A DNA stretch of 64,000 bases from Exiguobacterium acetylicum (GCF_019890935.1 NZ_CP082333.1:1700001-1764000), one strand, 5' to 3'; positions 39,309 to 48,827 are shown, counted from the first letter of the stretch. The notes: generated by a model from the letters alone, not told the origin. A program made the numbers and translations.

Positions 39309-40591
39309 CTTCCTTCCACCTTTCGGACCGCTTTCAGAAAGCTTCGTTCCGTTTTATAGGAGGCGTCGCGCCACATGAAACGTTTTGTATGCTTGAACGT
39401 ATTTTTTTCAAACTGATTTCCAGAACTCGTCTTGAAGTAATGGGCGACACTTAACGAACCATCGAATGTGTTCCCGATGATCTTGTTGTCTTGGACATCA
39501 TGCTGGACGAGCAATTGACCACCCTCGAGCCCTTTCGTATCATTCCCGATCAGCTGATTTTGCTCGATCCGGACACGTTTTGTACCGCCCCGCTTCGTGT
39601 CATACCCACCAATCGCAATTCCGGTGTAGACATTTTGCCGTACCTCATTCTGGCGGACGATGATATCTTCTGCGTACCGTCCGGCATGTTCACTCGTCAC
39701 TTCAATCCCGATATCACTCGCTTCGACGAGATTCTTCTCAATCGTCAAATTCTTCCCACCATCGACATAGATACCGGCTGCGCTGTATTCCTTCCCGTAA
39801 GCAGGATTGCCGTAGCTCGACGTCCGGTAGACACGATTTTCCGACACGACGCCCTCACGGACGTAGTCGTCTTTTTTAGACTGAGCAATCCCTTCGTGTC
39901 CGATCAAATCAATGCCGATGTTGTCGTTATCCCGTACGACGTTCTTCGTCACCCGGAAATGTTTGACGTTTCCGTTTAAGACGAGGGCTTCGCTGAAACC
40001 GAGACGATTTTGCTCGACTCGGTTGCCGGAAATCGTCAGGTGACGAATCGCTCCCGTTCCGTAAACGGCGATGCCGTGTGCATTCCCATCTTTCGCGAGC
40101 GTCTTGATGTCGCGAACCGTATTGTTCTTCAACGTGATGTAGGATCCTGATCCCGTGACCAAAATGCCAATCGGTGTCGCGTCCGTTCGTTTCGACTGAA
40201 CGGCTTCGATCGTCAGTCCTTGGATTGTCACATATTTTCGATCCTTAATCTGTATGATCGGTAAGGTTGCGTCTCGATCTTTAATGTTTTCCCCATTTAA
40301 GACGACTCGTTCTTGTTTATAATTCCGAAAGACGATTGGATGTTGTTTCGTTCCACTTTGTCTAACGTCCAGCTTCTCGTGATACGTTCCTTTTCGCAAG
40401 TAGACCGTCGTACCCGCAGTCGCTTTTAGTGTCGCTTGCCGGATTGTTTTAAACGGGTGCTTCAACGTGCCTGTATTTTTATCACTGCCGTTCGGTGCGA
40501 CGTATAACGATTTTGCCGTCGATTCGGCCTCTTCACTTGTCGAGGCACAACCGACGAGCAGGACGGTTGCTAATAACCATTTGCCTTTCAT
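39305..40591 (-). CDS. Right-handed beta-helix lipoprotein
   Basis: 428 residues: signal peptide MKGKWLLATVLLVGC with lipobox LVGC, then LYVAPNGSDKNTGTLKHPF, the DUF1565 entry to pectate-lyase-like beta-helix proteins. About ten coils follow, visible as repeated N-x-(V/I)-x-x-N turns (ITLKNNTVRDI, LTISGNRVEQN, FRVTKNVVRDN, LTIEKNLVEAS, IIVRQNEVRQN, VRIEQNQLIGN). It probably binds or cleaves a polysaccharide at the cell surface. Without alignment I cannot place it among the polysaccharide lyase families. ATG has AGGAGG upstream. Confidence 0.82.
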   Translation of the reverse strand: MKGKWLLATVLLVGCASTSEEAESTAKSLYVAPNGSDKNTGTLKHPFKTIRQATLKATAGTTVYLRKGTYHEKLDVRQSGTKQHPIVFRNYKQERVVLNGENIKDRDATLPIIQIKDRKYVTIQGLTIEAVQSKRTDATPIGILVTGSGSYITLKNNTVRDIKTLAKDGNAHGIAVYGTGAIRHLTISGNRVEQNRLGFSEALVLNGNVKHFRVTKNVVRDNDNIGIDLIGHEGIAQSKKDDYVREGVVSENRVYRTSSYGNPAYGKEYSAAGIYVDGGKNLTIEKNLVEASDIGIEVTSEHAGRYAEDIIVRQNEVRQNVYTGIAIGGYDTKRGGTKRVRIEQNQLIGNDTKGLEGGQLLVQHDVQDNKIIGNTFDGSLSVAHYFKTSSGNQFEKNTFKHTKRFMWRDASYKTERSFLKAVRKVEGR

Positions 40592-40708
40592 GATTTCCTC
40601 CTTTATTTAGCAAGAACATTGTTGGTATAATCTAGGTATCATTTCTAATTTTTTGAATATTTCAATTTCATCCCGATTCACCATGACTACGGAAAAGAGG
40701 AACACGTC

Positions 40709-41287
40709 ATGAAATATGCTCTCTTATTCACCCTAACCTTCTTGCTTGCTGGTTGCACAACGGAAGCAACCGTCCTTCCAAAAGAAACCGTCAAGATCAA
40801 GAAGTCTTCCTTTTCGATTACACCCTCTACCGCAAAGGACGCGTCGCAGCAACAGCGGACATTTTTCTTAACTGGTACACTCGATCGCCCGCTCCAGCTC
40901 AAGGCGGTCCAATTTGACGATACAGAACCACCAGAGGTGCTGATCGACAAATCGATTCCTGCCGGTACATATGATCGCACACCGTTCCAGTTGACGTATG
41001 ATTTGAACCTACTCAACGATTCGCATGCCTTCACCTATTCGCTTGATGCGAAGAATGGTATTCCTGAGACGAAAACGGCCTATACCTTACCTCAAAACGT
41101 CCAGACTGACAGCGGTCAATTCAATGATCAAAAACAGACGAATGTTTCGTTCTATCCCTTACTCCTCAAACGCTATACGACAGGAGAATCGATCATCGGT
41201 CGCTCAATCGACACGTTATCCACTCCTCACCTAAAGGTCAGAAAACAAGAAGGCGCAATTTTGATTTATTTGACGAAATCACGATAA
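40709..41287 (+). CDS. Lipoprotein of unknown function
   Basis: 192 residues: signal peptide MKYALLFTLTFLLAGC with lipobox LAGC. The mature part has a strand-rich look (FFLTGTLDRPLQLKAVQFD, FQLTYDLNLLNDSHAFTYSLDAKNG), perhaps an immunoglobulin-like domain. No family recognised. It is divergent from the beta-helix lipoprotein with 117 bases between the starts. A strong terminator follows. Confidence 0.65.
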   Translation: MKYALLFTLTFLLAGCTTEATVLPKETVKIKKSSFSITPSTAKDASQQQRTFFLTGTLDRPLQLKAVQFDDTEPPEVLIDKSIPAGTYDRTPFQLTYDLNLLNDSHAFTYSLDAKNGIPETKTAYTLPQNVQTDSGQFNDQKQTNVSFYPLLLKRYTTGESIIGRSIDTLSTPHLKVRKQEGAILIYLTKSR

Positions 41288-41291
41288 GGAG

Positions 41292-41326
41292 AACGGCGGA
41301 CCGAGAAAAAGTCCGCCGTTTTTTTA
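41292..41326 (+). terminator. Intrinsic terminator
   Basis: AACGGCGGAC (41292-41301) and GTCCGCCGTT (41311-41320) with a run of eight T; it overlaps the stop of the convergent phosphatase gene. Confidence 0.85.
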
Positions 41327-41938
41327 GTCTGCTATGACATGCGACATGTCAGCTTCTAATCGAATCACGGCTTCCCCATCCCTGTATTCAACGATCGTCA
41401 AACTCGTTCCATGAATGAACGGCGGATCCCATAATGTCGCGAACGGCTTTCGTTGAAGATATGTCAGCAAGATGTTAAGGAAGATGCCGTGGGTGACGAT
41501 TAAGATGTTTTCGTCTTCTTCATGATCTGCCAGTCGTTCCAAAAATGATAGAATGCGCTCCCGGACCGCGTCAAAGGATTCTCCACTCTCTGGTATGTAG
41601 GTATGCGGCGTTTGCCAAAACGCAGCATGAGCAAGCGGGTGTGCGACTTCAATTTCCGCCGCCGTCCGCCCTTCCCAGGTCCCCATGTGCATTTCACGCA
41701 ATCGATCGTCGATGGTGACCGGAATCGCTGGATCGAGATCCAACATTCGAACTGTTTCTCGGACGCGACCAATCGGACTGATGTAGAGGTGATCCAGATG
41801 AACTTTACGTAAGCGGTGACCAAGGTCCCGCGCATTTTGCCTGCCCTTTGCTGTCAAGGGAGAGTCTTCCCAGCCTTGCATTCGTTTTTCTAAGTTCCAT
41901 TCCGTCTCGCCATGACGCGTAATGTAAAGTGTTGGCAT
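41324..41938 (-). CDS. Histidine phosphatase (phosphoglycerate mutase-like)
   Basis: 204 residues from the ATG at 41938; an ATG three codons earlier is too near the AAAGGATGG site. Motifs: LYITRHGETEWN (phospho-His and Arg), SPLTAKGRQNA, YISPIGRVRET, REMHMGTWEGR and ILIVTHGIFLNIL with the second His. It is the cobalamin-pathway/CobC- and GpmB-like group; probably a broad phosphatase of small metabolites. Confidence 0.88.
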   Translation of the reverse strand: MPTLYITRHGETEWNLEKRMQGWEDSPLTAKGRQNARDLGHRLRKVHLDHLYISPIGRVRETVRMLDLDPAIPVTIDDRLREMHMGTWEGRTAAEIEVAHPLAHAAFWQTPHTYIPESGESFDAVRERILSFLERLADHEEDENILIVTHGIFLNILLTYLQRKPFATLWDPPFIHGTSLTIVEYRDGEAVIRLEADMSHVIAD

Positions 41939-42082
41939 CTGTTCCATCCTTTCGATTTCTAGTTTCTTTCAAAAGTGTATCAAACTCTGGCTGCTTTTTC
42001 CTTCAACTAGAGAAAACGAATCCAGAAGAGCAATTCACCAATCCGTTCGGTATGATGAAGATAGACCTAAAGGAGGAATTCG

Positions 42083-42970
42083 ATGAATCGCCAAGAGATG
42101 ATTGACCTTGCCAAACAAATCCGCTCGGATGAGGAACGACCTCAAGTCACACCTCCTCATCCACCGCAAGCGACCACGACTACGCTACACGTGCCGACTT
42201 CAGTCGGAGATGTCCGAGTGTTGTGTCACTCACCGATTGATGCAGCAGAACCGCTACCTGGATTCATCAGTTTCCATGGCGGCGGTTTCATCACCGGAAC
42301 GCCAGAGATGGATGAACCATGGAATCTGTTTCTCGCTGAGACCGCCAACTGTCATGTTCTCAATGTCGAGTACCCGTTAGCGCCGGAGCATCCGTTTCCT
42401 GTTCCGGTCCACGTCGCCTATGAAGTCGTTCAATGGATTTTCCAACATGCTGAGACGCTACATCTCGATGCGGCGCGCATTGCGATTGGAGGGCATAGTG
42501 CCGGTGGGAATCTTGCGACTGCCATATCGTTATGGAACGCCGAGCAGACGTATCCGGTTCCGCTCATCGCTCAAATCCTTGATTATCCTCCGCTCGATCT
42601 CGCGACGGATCCCGCGGACAAACCGTTCTTCGAAGAAGCGATACCAGCTGAACAGGCACGTCAGTTCAATGCGATGTACATCGCACGACCGGAAGACGCG
42701 TACCATCATCTCGCTTCACCACTTTATGCGGCTCAACTCGAAGCATTACCACAGACGCTCGTCCTGACGGCGGAGCTCGACTCGCTGGCGCAGGAAGCGC
42801 GGCAGTATGCGAAACGTCTTCAAGCGGCAGGTGTCGCTGTTGAGCACCAGGAATTCGCCGGTCAAGCTCATGCCTTTACACACCACGGGGACATCGACGC
42901 GGCGCTTCAGGCGTGGCAACGGATTGCTGATTTTCTTCGGCATGCCTTTCAAGCTACTGAACGTTCGTAA
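42083..42970 (+). CDS. Alpha/beta hydrolase (HSL-type esterase)
   Basis: 295 residues. Oxyanion-hole motif HGGGF at residues 65-69 and nucleophile motif GGHSAGG with S139, the signs of the hormone-sensitive-lipase family of carboxylesterases. The acid is expected in LTAELDSLAQEA and the His in GQAHAFTHHGD. Cytoplasmic, no signal peptide. It should hydrolyse short-chain acyl esters. AAAGGAGG upstream; a single gene followed by a terminator. Confidence 0.88.
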   Translation: MNRQEMIDLAKQIRSDEERPQVTPPHPPQATTTTLHVPTSVGDVRVLCHSPIDAAEPLPGFISFHGGGFITGTPEMDEPWNLFLAETANCHVLNVEYPLAPEHPFPVPVHVAYEVVQWIFQHAETLHLDAARIAIGGHSAGGNLATAISLWNAEQTYPVPLIAQILDYPPLDLATDPADKPFFEEAIPAEQARQFNAMYIARPEDAYHHLASPLYAAQLEALPQTLVLTAELDSLAQEARQYAKRLQAAGVAVEHQEFAGQAHAFTHHGDIDAALQAWQRIADFLRHAFQATERS

Positions 42971-42988
42971 TGTCGCATTATGAAGTAC

Positions 42989-43022
42989 AACAGTCCCTCA
43001 CTCCATCGAGTAAGGGACTGTT
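42989..43022. terminator. Bidirectional terminator
   Basis: CAGTCCCT-C-ACTC and GAGT-A-AGGGACTG form an imperfect stem of about 12 bp around CATC, with AA before and TTT after; it lies between the esterase and the convergent proP. Confidence 0.6.
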
Positions 43023-43032
43023 TGGTTTGCCG

Positions 43033-44433
43033 TTATTCGTTTTTGTTATCTTCTTTCCACCACAGGGCATCTTCTGGATTTTTTGCAATTTCATGGACTT
43101 CCTGTTCCGAAGCAACGGTCGGATGTGATCCTTTTAGCGCCTTCCCTGCCGTGTTCTCAAAGAAAAAGAAGAACGTGATGAAGCCGATGACGCTGACGGC
43201 TGTCAGGTAGTACGCAGGCGCAAGAGGGTCCTGCGTCGTATGCACGAGCCAGGTCGAGACGAGTGGGGTCGTCCCTCCGAAGATCGACACCGCAATGTTA
43301 AACGTGACGGAAAGCGTCCGGTACCGCACATCGGAATAAAAAATACTTGGCAACAAACTTGGCATCGTTCCCTCAAAGATTGACAAGAAGAAACCAAGGA
43401 TGAAGATTCCGAGACCGACGTATAGCAACCAGTCTTGACCGATTAGGAAAAATGACAGGATTGATGTGAAGGATAATCCCGTCAATCCTAGCAAGACTAG
43501 TCGGCGATTGCCGCGCCGATCGCTCAGGCGACCAAACGAGAAAGCGAGCGGAATCATGACGATCATGACACCTGTGATCAACATCGTACTCGTCGCACTC
43601 GGTAGACCAATGATTTCGTCCAGATAAGACGGCATATAGGATAACAACATATAGTTCGTGATGTTATAAAAGGCAACGGCGATGAAGCAGACGATGATAT
43701 CTTTCCGGTGTTCTTGAACGATCGTTCGAAACGTCGCCTGTTCCTGCTTACTTTCATTGATCTCATTCTCGAAAATCGGTGACTCATCCAGGTGACGCCG
43801 GAGATACAGACCAAATAATCCGAGCGGTGCGCCTAAGATGAAGGGAATCCGCCATCCCCAAGATGACATTTGATCGTCTGACAAAGAGACGAACAAAATC
43901 GTCGCTAGCACGGAAGCCAGAATGTACCCGGCTAATGTTCCGATTTCAAGACCACTGCCATACGCACTCCGGTGTTTATCGGGTGAAGATTCGGCGATAT
44001 AGACCATCGCCCCAGCATATTCACCACCGGTTGAAAAACCTTGCAAGACTCGTGCCAAGAGTAAAAGAATTGGTGCCCAAACACCGATTTGATCATACGT
44101 CGGCAGCAATCCAATCAATAAGGTCGAAAATGCCATCATGACGATCGTTGTCGTCAAAACGACTTTTCGTCCCAGACGGTCACCCATACGCCCAAAAATT
44201 ACGCCTCCGAGTGGTCGCATCAAAAAGGCAATCGCAAACGTCGCGAACGTAAAGACGAGTTTCAGTTCATCATTTTCCACACCACTAAAGAAGTTTTGAC
44301 TGATGATGACGGCGAGGTAGGAGTACAGTCCAAAGTCAAACCACTCCATCGCATTGCCGATTCCGGTCGCATAGACACTCTTTTTCGTTTGCGCCGGATC
44401 GACGACGTTGACGCGTTCCCTTTTGAATCGCAT
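43033..44433 (-). CDS. proP: ProP-like proline/glycine betaine MFS symporter
   Basis: 466 residues, 12 membrane segments. The N-terminus ([21 protein letters not shown]), the loop [14 protein letters not shown], the [21 protein letters not shown] signature of the metabolite:H+ symporter group and the C-terminal [20 protein letters not shown] and [14 protein letters not shown] follow ProP of staphylococci closely. Uptake of proline/betaine for osmotic protection is expected. The E. coli-type C-terminal coiled coil is absent, as in Gram-positive members. Single gene with GGAAGTG upstream. Confidence 0.85.
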   Translation of the reverse strand: MRFKRERVNVVDPAQTKKSVYATGIGNAMEWFDFGLYSYLAVIISQNFFSGVENDELKLVFTFATFAIAFLMRPLGGVIFGRMGDRLGRKVVLTTTIVMMAFSTLLIGLLPTYDQIGVWAPILLLLARVLQGFSTGGEYAGAMVYIAESSPDKHRSAYGSGLEIGTLAGYILASVLATILFVSLSDDQMSSWGWRIPFILGAPLGLFGLYLRRHLDESPIFENEINESKQEQATFRTIVQEHRKDIIVCFIAVAFYNITNYMLLSYMPSYLDEIIGLPSATSTMLITGVMIVMIPLAFSFGRLSDRRGNRRLVLLGLTGLSFTSILSFFLIGQDWLLYVGLGIFILGFFLSIFEGTMPSLLPSIFYSDVRYRTLSVTFNIAVSIFGGTTPLVSTWLVHTTQDPLAPAYYLTAVSVIGFITFFFFFENTAGKALKGSHPTVASEQEVHEIAKNPEDALWWKEDNKNE

Positions 44434-44613
44434 GAAATTCTCACTTCCTTTACTATGAATGCGTTACGGTTAACATCTCACCTCACCTTTTTGATCATCG
44501 ATCACTTTCATTATTTTCAACATATGATTGCATGAATAAGATTCCCCCTATGCATGACCGATAAACGCTTCTTGACCTCAACCATATACAATTTCTCGTA
44601 GGGTTACGGAAAA

Positions 44614-44640
44614 TAAAAAAAGACCCACCGAGGCGGATCT
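44614..44640 (-). terminator. Intrinsic terminator of the lipoprotein gene
   Basis: On the minus strand AGATCCGCC pairs with GGTGGGTCT (two G-U pairs) and is followed by seven T. The stem begins within the stop codon of the lipoprotein gene at 44639. Confidence 0.65.
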
Positions 44641-45325
44641 AAAAGTCATCGGATAGTTCCGAAATCGGACTGTCAGGAGATGCCGTTATGAGCCGGAGCA
44701 GGACTTGTTCCGGTCGATCACTGACGATCCACATCACGTCCGTTCCGTTTTGGTAGGCAAGATTGAGCTGTTTCCCTTGCTTTTGAACGTGTACCTTCAA
44801 TCCGTTAACGGTACGTATCCGTTTTCCAAATTGTGCCGGAATCTGCTCACTTTTCAGTCGTGTCTCAATCACCGTGTAATGACGATTCGTGACAATTTTC
44901 GTCGTCATTTTTTTCTTGTTTCCTTCCCACGCTAGACTCCCTTCGATCGACTCGCCTTTCGTGGATTGATCCCGAATGAGATCCATCGAACTGCTTAACA
45001 TCCAGTTCGACTTCTTTTCATAAATCATTAGCGAATCATATCGTCCATCGATGACGCTTGCTAGCAGTAAATTATAGTCATCGAATCGCGCGTCCACTTG
45101 GAAATCGTCTTGCTTTAACGTATAGGTGGACTTGTCACTCAAGTCATACTTAAACTGATGCTCGGCCGTCTCTATAGCAGTCGGGTAGGACCCACTGTCG
45201 AACAAACTCGTACCATCAACTTGAATCTTTTCCTTCACCTCGTTCTTTTCCGGTGCGCATCCGCTGATACAGAGGAGTCCTACTAGTAGAAGCGGTATCG
45301 TTTTTTTATAACTGATTCGTTTCAT
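44639..45325 (-). CDS. Lipoprotein of unknown function
   Basis: 228 residues from the ATG at 45325 (AAGGAGCG upstream; the longer frame lacks a ribosome site). Signal peptide MKRISYKKTIPLLLVGLLCISGC with lipobox ISGC. The mature protein has long strands (YTLKQDDFQVDARFDDYNLLLASVIDG, HYTVIETRLK, LKVHVQKQGKQLNLAYQNGTDVMWIV) and looks like a beta-rich domain of the DUF4367/MucB-like kind, but I cannot name it. It lies 21 bases after the nucleotidyltransferase gene and could share its transcript. Confidence 0.6.
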   Translation of the reverse strand: MKRISYKKTIPLLLVGLLCISGCAPEKNEVKEKIQVDGTSLFDSGSYPTAIETAEHQFKYDLSDKSTYTLKQDDFQVDARFDDYNLLLASVIDGRYDSLMIYEKKSNWMLSSSMDLIRDQSTKGESIEGSLAWEGNKKKMTTKIVTNRHYTVIETRLKSEQIPAQFGKRIRTVNGLKVHVQKQGKQLNLAYQNGTDVMWIVSDRPEQVLLRLITASPDSPISELSDDF

Positions 45326-45345
45326 CACATACGCTCCTTCTTGTT

Positions 45346-45876
45346 TCATGTACATATTTGTAGACCCGGGTCGTCTTGCCATCCTTTTTCGATCACCCGT
45401 CGCTGAAAAATCGAATGACGCGCGGTACCGACTTGAAAAGATGGCGTCGGTCGAATGATCCGATCCATAAAGTCATCTGCTCCATATGGAAGGTAAAGTT
45501 CAAAATCTGGTCGTCTCGTCACGCCGATTGCTGTGACGGTCTCAGGAAACTGTGAAATCGCATCCGTTGCGGACTGATAAGGTGGTAATCCATTGACGAG
45601 ATGCATTCGCGTTTGATTTTTAACAGACCACGGCAAATCCAATAATTTTCGTAACTGTTCTTCATGACGTTTTTCCGTGGCTTCCGAAAGATCAGTAGGA
45701 TCGAAATAGACGATATCGATGTCCGATGTCGCCTGTCGTTCGACGTTCCAAATTTTCGAACGTAAGACACCGGCACAGATCCACCAATCAGGCAAGTGGA
45801 GTGTCGCTACCAACGCTAGCATCTTTTGTAACTCATGATCGTTTCGTAATCGCTGTTCAATTTCTTTATGATCCAC
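45346..45876 (-). CDS. Nucleotidyltransferase-family protein (PF06042-like)
   Basis: 176 residues from the GTG at 45876; the ATG two codons before is directly on the GGAGGAG site and cannot use it. Pattern of the DUF925/PF06042 family: LHLPDWWICAGVLRSKIWNV and SDIDIVYFDPTDLSE with the DxD, then WSVKNQTRMHLVNGLPPYQSATDAISQFPETVTAIGV. All are family hallmarks known from E. coli YiaL-like neighbours and many Firmicutes; substrate unknown. The 5' end overlaps the 3' end of the oxidoreductase gene by about 10 bases. Confidence 0.82.
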   Translation of the reverse strand: MDHKEIEQRLRNDHELQKMLALVATLHLPDWWICAGVLRSKIWNVERQATSDIDIVYFDPTDLSEATEKRHEEQLRKLLDLPWSVKNQTRMHLVNGLPPYQSATDAISQFPETVTAIGVTRRPDFELYLPYGADDFMDRIIRPTPSFQVGTARHSIFQRRVIEKGWQDDPGLQICT

Positions 45877-46852
45877 ACTCATCTCCTCCGATTCGTAGAA
45901 CTATTTTCCCTTGATACTGTCGGGATTCCATCAACTGATGTGCCTCTTGCACTTCTGATAGTTGAAACTCGTGAATCATCGGCATCTTCAATTTCTTATT
46001 TTCGAGTAGAAGCAGGATATGGGATGCAGCCCGTTTAATCCGATTTGGATCCAATTGACGCGTCGTTCCAAGGCTAAATCCACGAATCGTCCGGCAACTG
46101 GCGTGGACATCAGTCGTCGAGAGCTCACCTGCTGATCCGCTACTGTTACCAAATTGTACGAGTGTCCCGTAATTAGCGAGACAATCAAGACTTTTTCGCG
46201 TTACGTGACCTGCGACAGAATCAAAAATGACATCTGCTCCCTTCCCATTCGTCAACAAAAGGACGTTTTCGGCAAAATCATCATATGTGAATACATGTTC
46301 CACACCAAACGATTGTACGTATTTTATTTTCTCAAGATTTCCTACTGTTGCGATGAGTTGCTTCACACCTCTATGTAACGCAAGCTGAATCAATGCAGTT
46401 CCTACTCCACCTGCTGCACTATGGATAATGATTGTGTCGGTCGGCTTCACTTGACCAATTTCAGTCAGTAACATCTCGCTCAGAATTCCTACCGTAGTAA
46501 ATAAGGTTGCTTCGCGCAACGAGATCGATAGTGGGACTCGATATACGAGTCGCTCGTCCGCTCGAACGATTTCGGCATATGATCCGGTTTTTGCAAATGC
46601 CATGACACGATCGCCTATTTGAAATGCCGAATTTGGGTTAGAAGCTATTACAATGCCGGTTACGTCTAAACCAAGTACGAACGGAAACGTACCCGTTGCT
46701 TTTCCTCCTCGGCGTTGTTTAATATCAGCAAAATTCACACCCGCCCAAGCAACTCGAATCAAGACCTCTCCAGGGTTAAGTACTGGATCCAAACATTCAT
46801 CTTGTTGAAGCACGTTAGCCTCTCCGTATGTATGTTGTATGATACGTCTCAT
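45866..46852 (-). CDS. Quinone oxidoreductase-like zinc-independent MDR dehydrogenase
   Basis: 328 residues from the ATG at 46852 (AGGAGGAATAAG upstream). GroES-like N-terminal domain (VLIRVAWAGVNFADIKQRRGG) and Rossmann domain with the NADPH motif IIHSAAGGVGTALIQLA. It lacks the catalytic Cys/His zinc set, so it is of the QOR/zeta-crystallin type: NADPH-dependent reduction of quinones or enones. Fits the other electrophile-reducing enzymes of the window, though no MhqR or HxlR site is seen here. Confidence 0.87.
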   Translation of the reverse strand: MRRIIQHTYGEANVLQQDECLDPVLNPGEVLIRVAWAGVNFADIKQRRGGKATGTFPFVLGLDVTGIVIASNPNSAFQIGDRVMAFAKTGSYAEIVRADERLVYRVPLSISLREATLFTTVGILSEMLLTEIGQVKPTDTIIIHSAAGGVGTALIQLALHRGVKQLIATVGNLEKIKYVQSFGVEHVFTYDDFAENVLLLTNGKGADVIFDSVAGHVTRKSLDCLANYGTLVQFGNSSGSAGELSTTDVHASCRTIRGFSLGTTRQLDPNRIKRAASHILLLLENKKLKMPMIHEFQLSEVQEAHQLMESRQYQGKIVLRIGGDECGS

Positions 46853-46912
46853 CTTATTCCTCCTTATCATCCTTTCATTTTACCTCATATTTCCATTTAA
46901 AAGCATAAAAAT

Positions 46913-46944
46913 AGACATCTGCAACCGACGGATTGCAGATGTCT
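46913..46944. terminator. Bidirectional terminator
   Basis: AGACATCTGCAA (46913-46924) pairs perfectly with TTGCAGATGTCT (46933-46944). On the minus strand it ends the YdcZ-type transporter transcript (A-run to the left). Confidence 0.75.
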
Positions 46945-46949
46945 TTGAT

Positions 46950-47873
46950 TTACAGCCGAATCAATACGATACCACCAAGCATGATGAGCAAGCTGACGAT
47001 TTGCACCCCTGTGACTGGTTGTTTTTTTGCACCGAACCAACCGAAACGATCAATCAATAGGCTGCCAGTCAGAAGACCGATCGTCACGATGACGACAGCG
47101 AGTCCTGTACCGACGAGCGGAACGATGAAGGCATTCCCGGCAACGAACAACGCACCGATCAATCCACCGATCCAAATCCAGGCAGGTAAGGATTGCGACC
47201 GATCGATGTGCCACTTCGTTCGGAGGATCAGATTCAGCAATAGCAAGCTAATCGTACCGATGACAAATGAAATCAAGGCGCCTTTGACGGCTGACCCGAG
47301 AACACTTCCGAGATGACCATTGATCGCCGTCTGGGCAGCACTCATCATTCCGGTTAGAATTCCGAGCAGACGCCAGACAAACAACGAGTTTTCTGTTGAT
47401 CCCACCTGCTGTTTACGACGGCGTGCGAAATAATCACCGAGGGCGACCGTCCCAACGACACCGAGTAACACTAGCACTGCACCGATGACCCGTGTCAACG
47501 AAAGTGTCGTGACGTTCGCTTCAAACAATCCAAAATGATCGATCAACAGTCCCATGATGACTTGACCGAAAATTGGCATGATGACCGTTTGGACACCACC
47601 GAGTCGCGGAAACAGCAAGATGTTTCCGGTCAAATAGATGACGCCGAGCAACCCTCCACCCCAAATCCAGAACGGTTCATCGGCGGTAGCTGAGAGACCT
47701 GTAAAATCCCCATCGACGAGCAAGACGAGAAGCAGTAAGAAGAGTGAGCCGATCGAAAAGGAAATCAGCGAAGCGAGGAACGGTGAACCGACGACACCCC
47801 GTAATCGTGTATTGACACTCGTTTGAACCGGTACGAGCAGACCGATGATGAATCCAATGATGATCGCAAGCAT
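46950..47873 (-). CDS. Double YdcZ/DUF606 DMT-family membrane protein
   Basis: 307 residues, ten membrane segments arranged as two copies of the five-segment YdcZ (DUF606) unit: copy 1 at residues 1-148 (GFIIGLLVPVQTSVNTRLRGVVGSPFLASLISF) and copy 2 at 165-307 (GILTGMMSAAQTAINGHLGSVLGSAVKGALISF). They are joined by a basic FARRRKQQ linker that keeps both halves in the same or opposite sense. Single-unit members act as paired small proteins in other bacteria, so this is a fused pair. Exported substrate unknown. Confidence 0.85.
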   Translation of the reverse strand: MLAIIIGFIIGLLVPVQTSVNTRLRGVVGSPFLASLISFSIGSLFLLLLVLLVDGDFTGLSATADEPFWIWGGGLLGVIYLTGNILLFPRLGGVQTVIMPIFGQVIMGLLIDHFGLFEANVTTLSLTRVIGAVLVLLGVVGTVALGDYFARRRKQQVGSTENSLFVWRLLGILTGMMSAAQTAINGHLGSVLGSAVKGALISFVIGTISLLLLNLILRTKWHIDRSQSLPAWIWIGGLIGALFVAGNAFIVPLVGTGLAVVIVTIGLLTGSLLIDRFGWFGAKKQPVTGVQIVSLLIMLGGIVLIRL

Positions 47874-47944
47874 ACGAGGACCTCCTTCTTCATGTGCCTT
47901 TCCATCATACGGCAGTCTCGCACGCGGAAGCGACCGGAATGCTC

Positions 47945-47973
47945 AAAAAGGAGCCGGTTCATCGACCGGCTCC
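47945..47973 (-). terminator. Intrinsic terminator of the 48-52 kb operon
   Basis: GGAGCCGGT (47950-47958) pairs with ACCGGCTCC (47965-47973); read on the minus strand it is followed by TTTTT. It lies 6 bases after the last gene of the operon. Confidence 0.8.
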
Positions 47974-47978
47974 ACGAA

Positions 47979-48449
47979 TTAGATCTTTTTCCACGACTTC
48001 GGATACGTCCTTAACTCCTTCTTCGTCGGATGCTCGGCATCGAGACGTTTTCCGTTTCGTTCAAGTAGCATATCGGACACGAGCAAAACAATCGCAAGGA
48101 CGACATAGACGGCAAAACTGAGGAAGAATGGCAAGTCGAATACGATGATCAGTGGGAAAAATAATCCCATTAAGATCACGAACAAAAAATCAGTCACATA
48201 CTGCCATTGAATGATTTTTTTCATCTGTGGTTTTACCGTTAATGCCATATCACGTTCGACTTCTTGCGAGTGAATCCGCGCAATCCAGACCAATGCTACA
48301 AGTAAAAAGAACAATGGCCAGTACACGTCCCGATTGGCGACGACTAATAAAATACTGACGCCGTACAGCAACGAGCTGTACAAACGTGGTTTGACGAGTT
48401 GACGCTTTTCTTCTTGAATGAACGCGATGCGTTCTGCTTTTGTTTTCAT
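47979..48449 (-). CDS. Four-TM membrane protein of unknown function
   Basis: 156 residues. A basic N-terminal helix (KTKAERIAFIQEEKRQLVKP), then membrane segments YSSLLYGVSILLVVA, WPLFFLLVALVWIAR, FLFVILMGLFFPLIIVF and FLSFAVYVVLAIVLLVSDML, with a hydrophilic tail. GGGGGA site before the ATG. It is the last gene of the ATPase/permease operon and may be an accessory or immunity-like factor; no family recognised. Confidence 0.6.
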   Translation of the reverse strand: MKTKAERIAFIQEEKRQLVKPRLYSSLLYGVSILLVVANRDVYWPLFFLLVALVWIARIHSQEVERDMALTVKPQMKKIIQWQYVTDFLFVILMGLFFPLIIVFDLPFFLSFAVYVVLAIVLLVSDMLLERNGKRLDAEHPTKKELRTYPKSWKKI

Positions 48450-48480
48450 TTAAATCCCCCAACTGATGTGACGTATCTTT

Positions 48481-48798
48481 TTAATCTGATCGAACCGTCC
48501 GTGATCGACCGATGTACTCGACTTTATTTTGAAGTACACGATACATCCGGTATTCTCCCGTCGGTGCCGACTTCAGCTGAACGGCAATCTGATGACGTCG
48601 TGATTTCGATGATTCCGACGCTACGAAGTACGGTTTGACCGATGCGATATCATCACGTCCGAACTGCTTCGTCACGTGTCGAACGACTTGCACTTCAACA
48701 ATCTGCTCATAGGTCGCATCCCGTTCACCTGCGATCATCCACCAACCGACACCGCTAATTACTACGAGTAATAGAATCGCCCCGATCGTTTTTCGCAT
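48481..48798 (-). CDS. Membrane-anchored small protein
   Basis: 105 residues: signal anchor MRKTIGAILLLVVISGVGWWMI, then an extracellular domain of about 80 residues (YEQIVEVQVVRHVTKQF, GRDDIASVKPYFV, GEYRMYRVLQNKVEYIGRSRTVR). Unrecognised. It lies between the FtsX permease and the four-TM protein in the same orientation, so it may be a small partner of the exporter ectodomain. Confidence 0.6.
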   Translation of the reverse strand: MRKTIGAILLLVVISGVGWWMIAGERDATYEQIVEVQVVRHVTKQFGRDDIASVKPYFVASESSKSRRHQIAVQLKSAPTGEYRMYRVLQNKVEYIGRSRTVRSD

Positions 48799-48827
48799 TT
48801 CGATCCCCCCGGTTCACTTGCCCTTAC

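Noticed and set aside
39491-39979. 162-codon open frame on the plus strand inside the beta-helix lipoprotein gene
   Set aside because: It is antisense to a protein with a signal peptide, lipobox and regular coil repeats; it has no ribosome site and its composition is that of a shadow frame.
44434-44613. Possible regulatory element in the 205-base gap upstream of proP
   Set aside because: I saw only AT-rich sequence and no convincing dyad, promoter pair or short gene.
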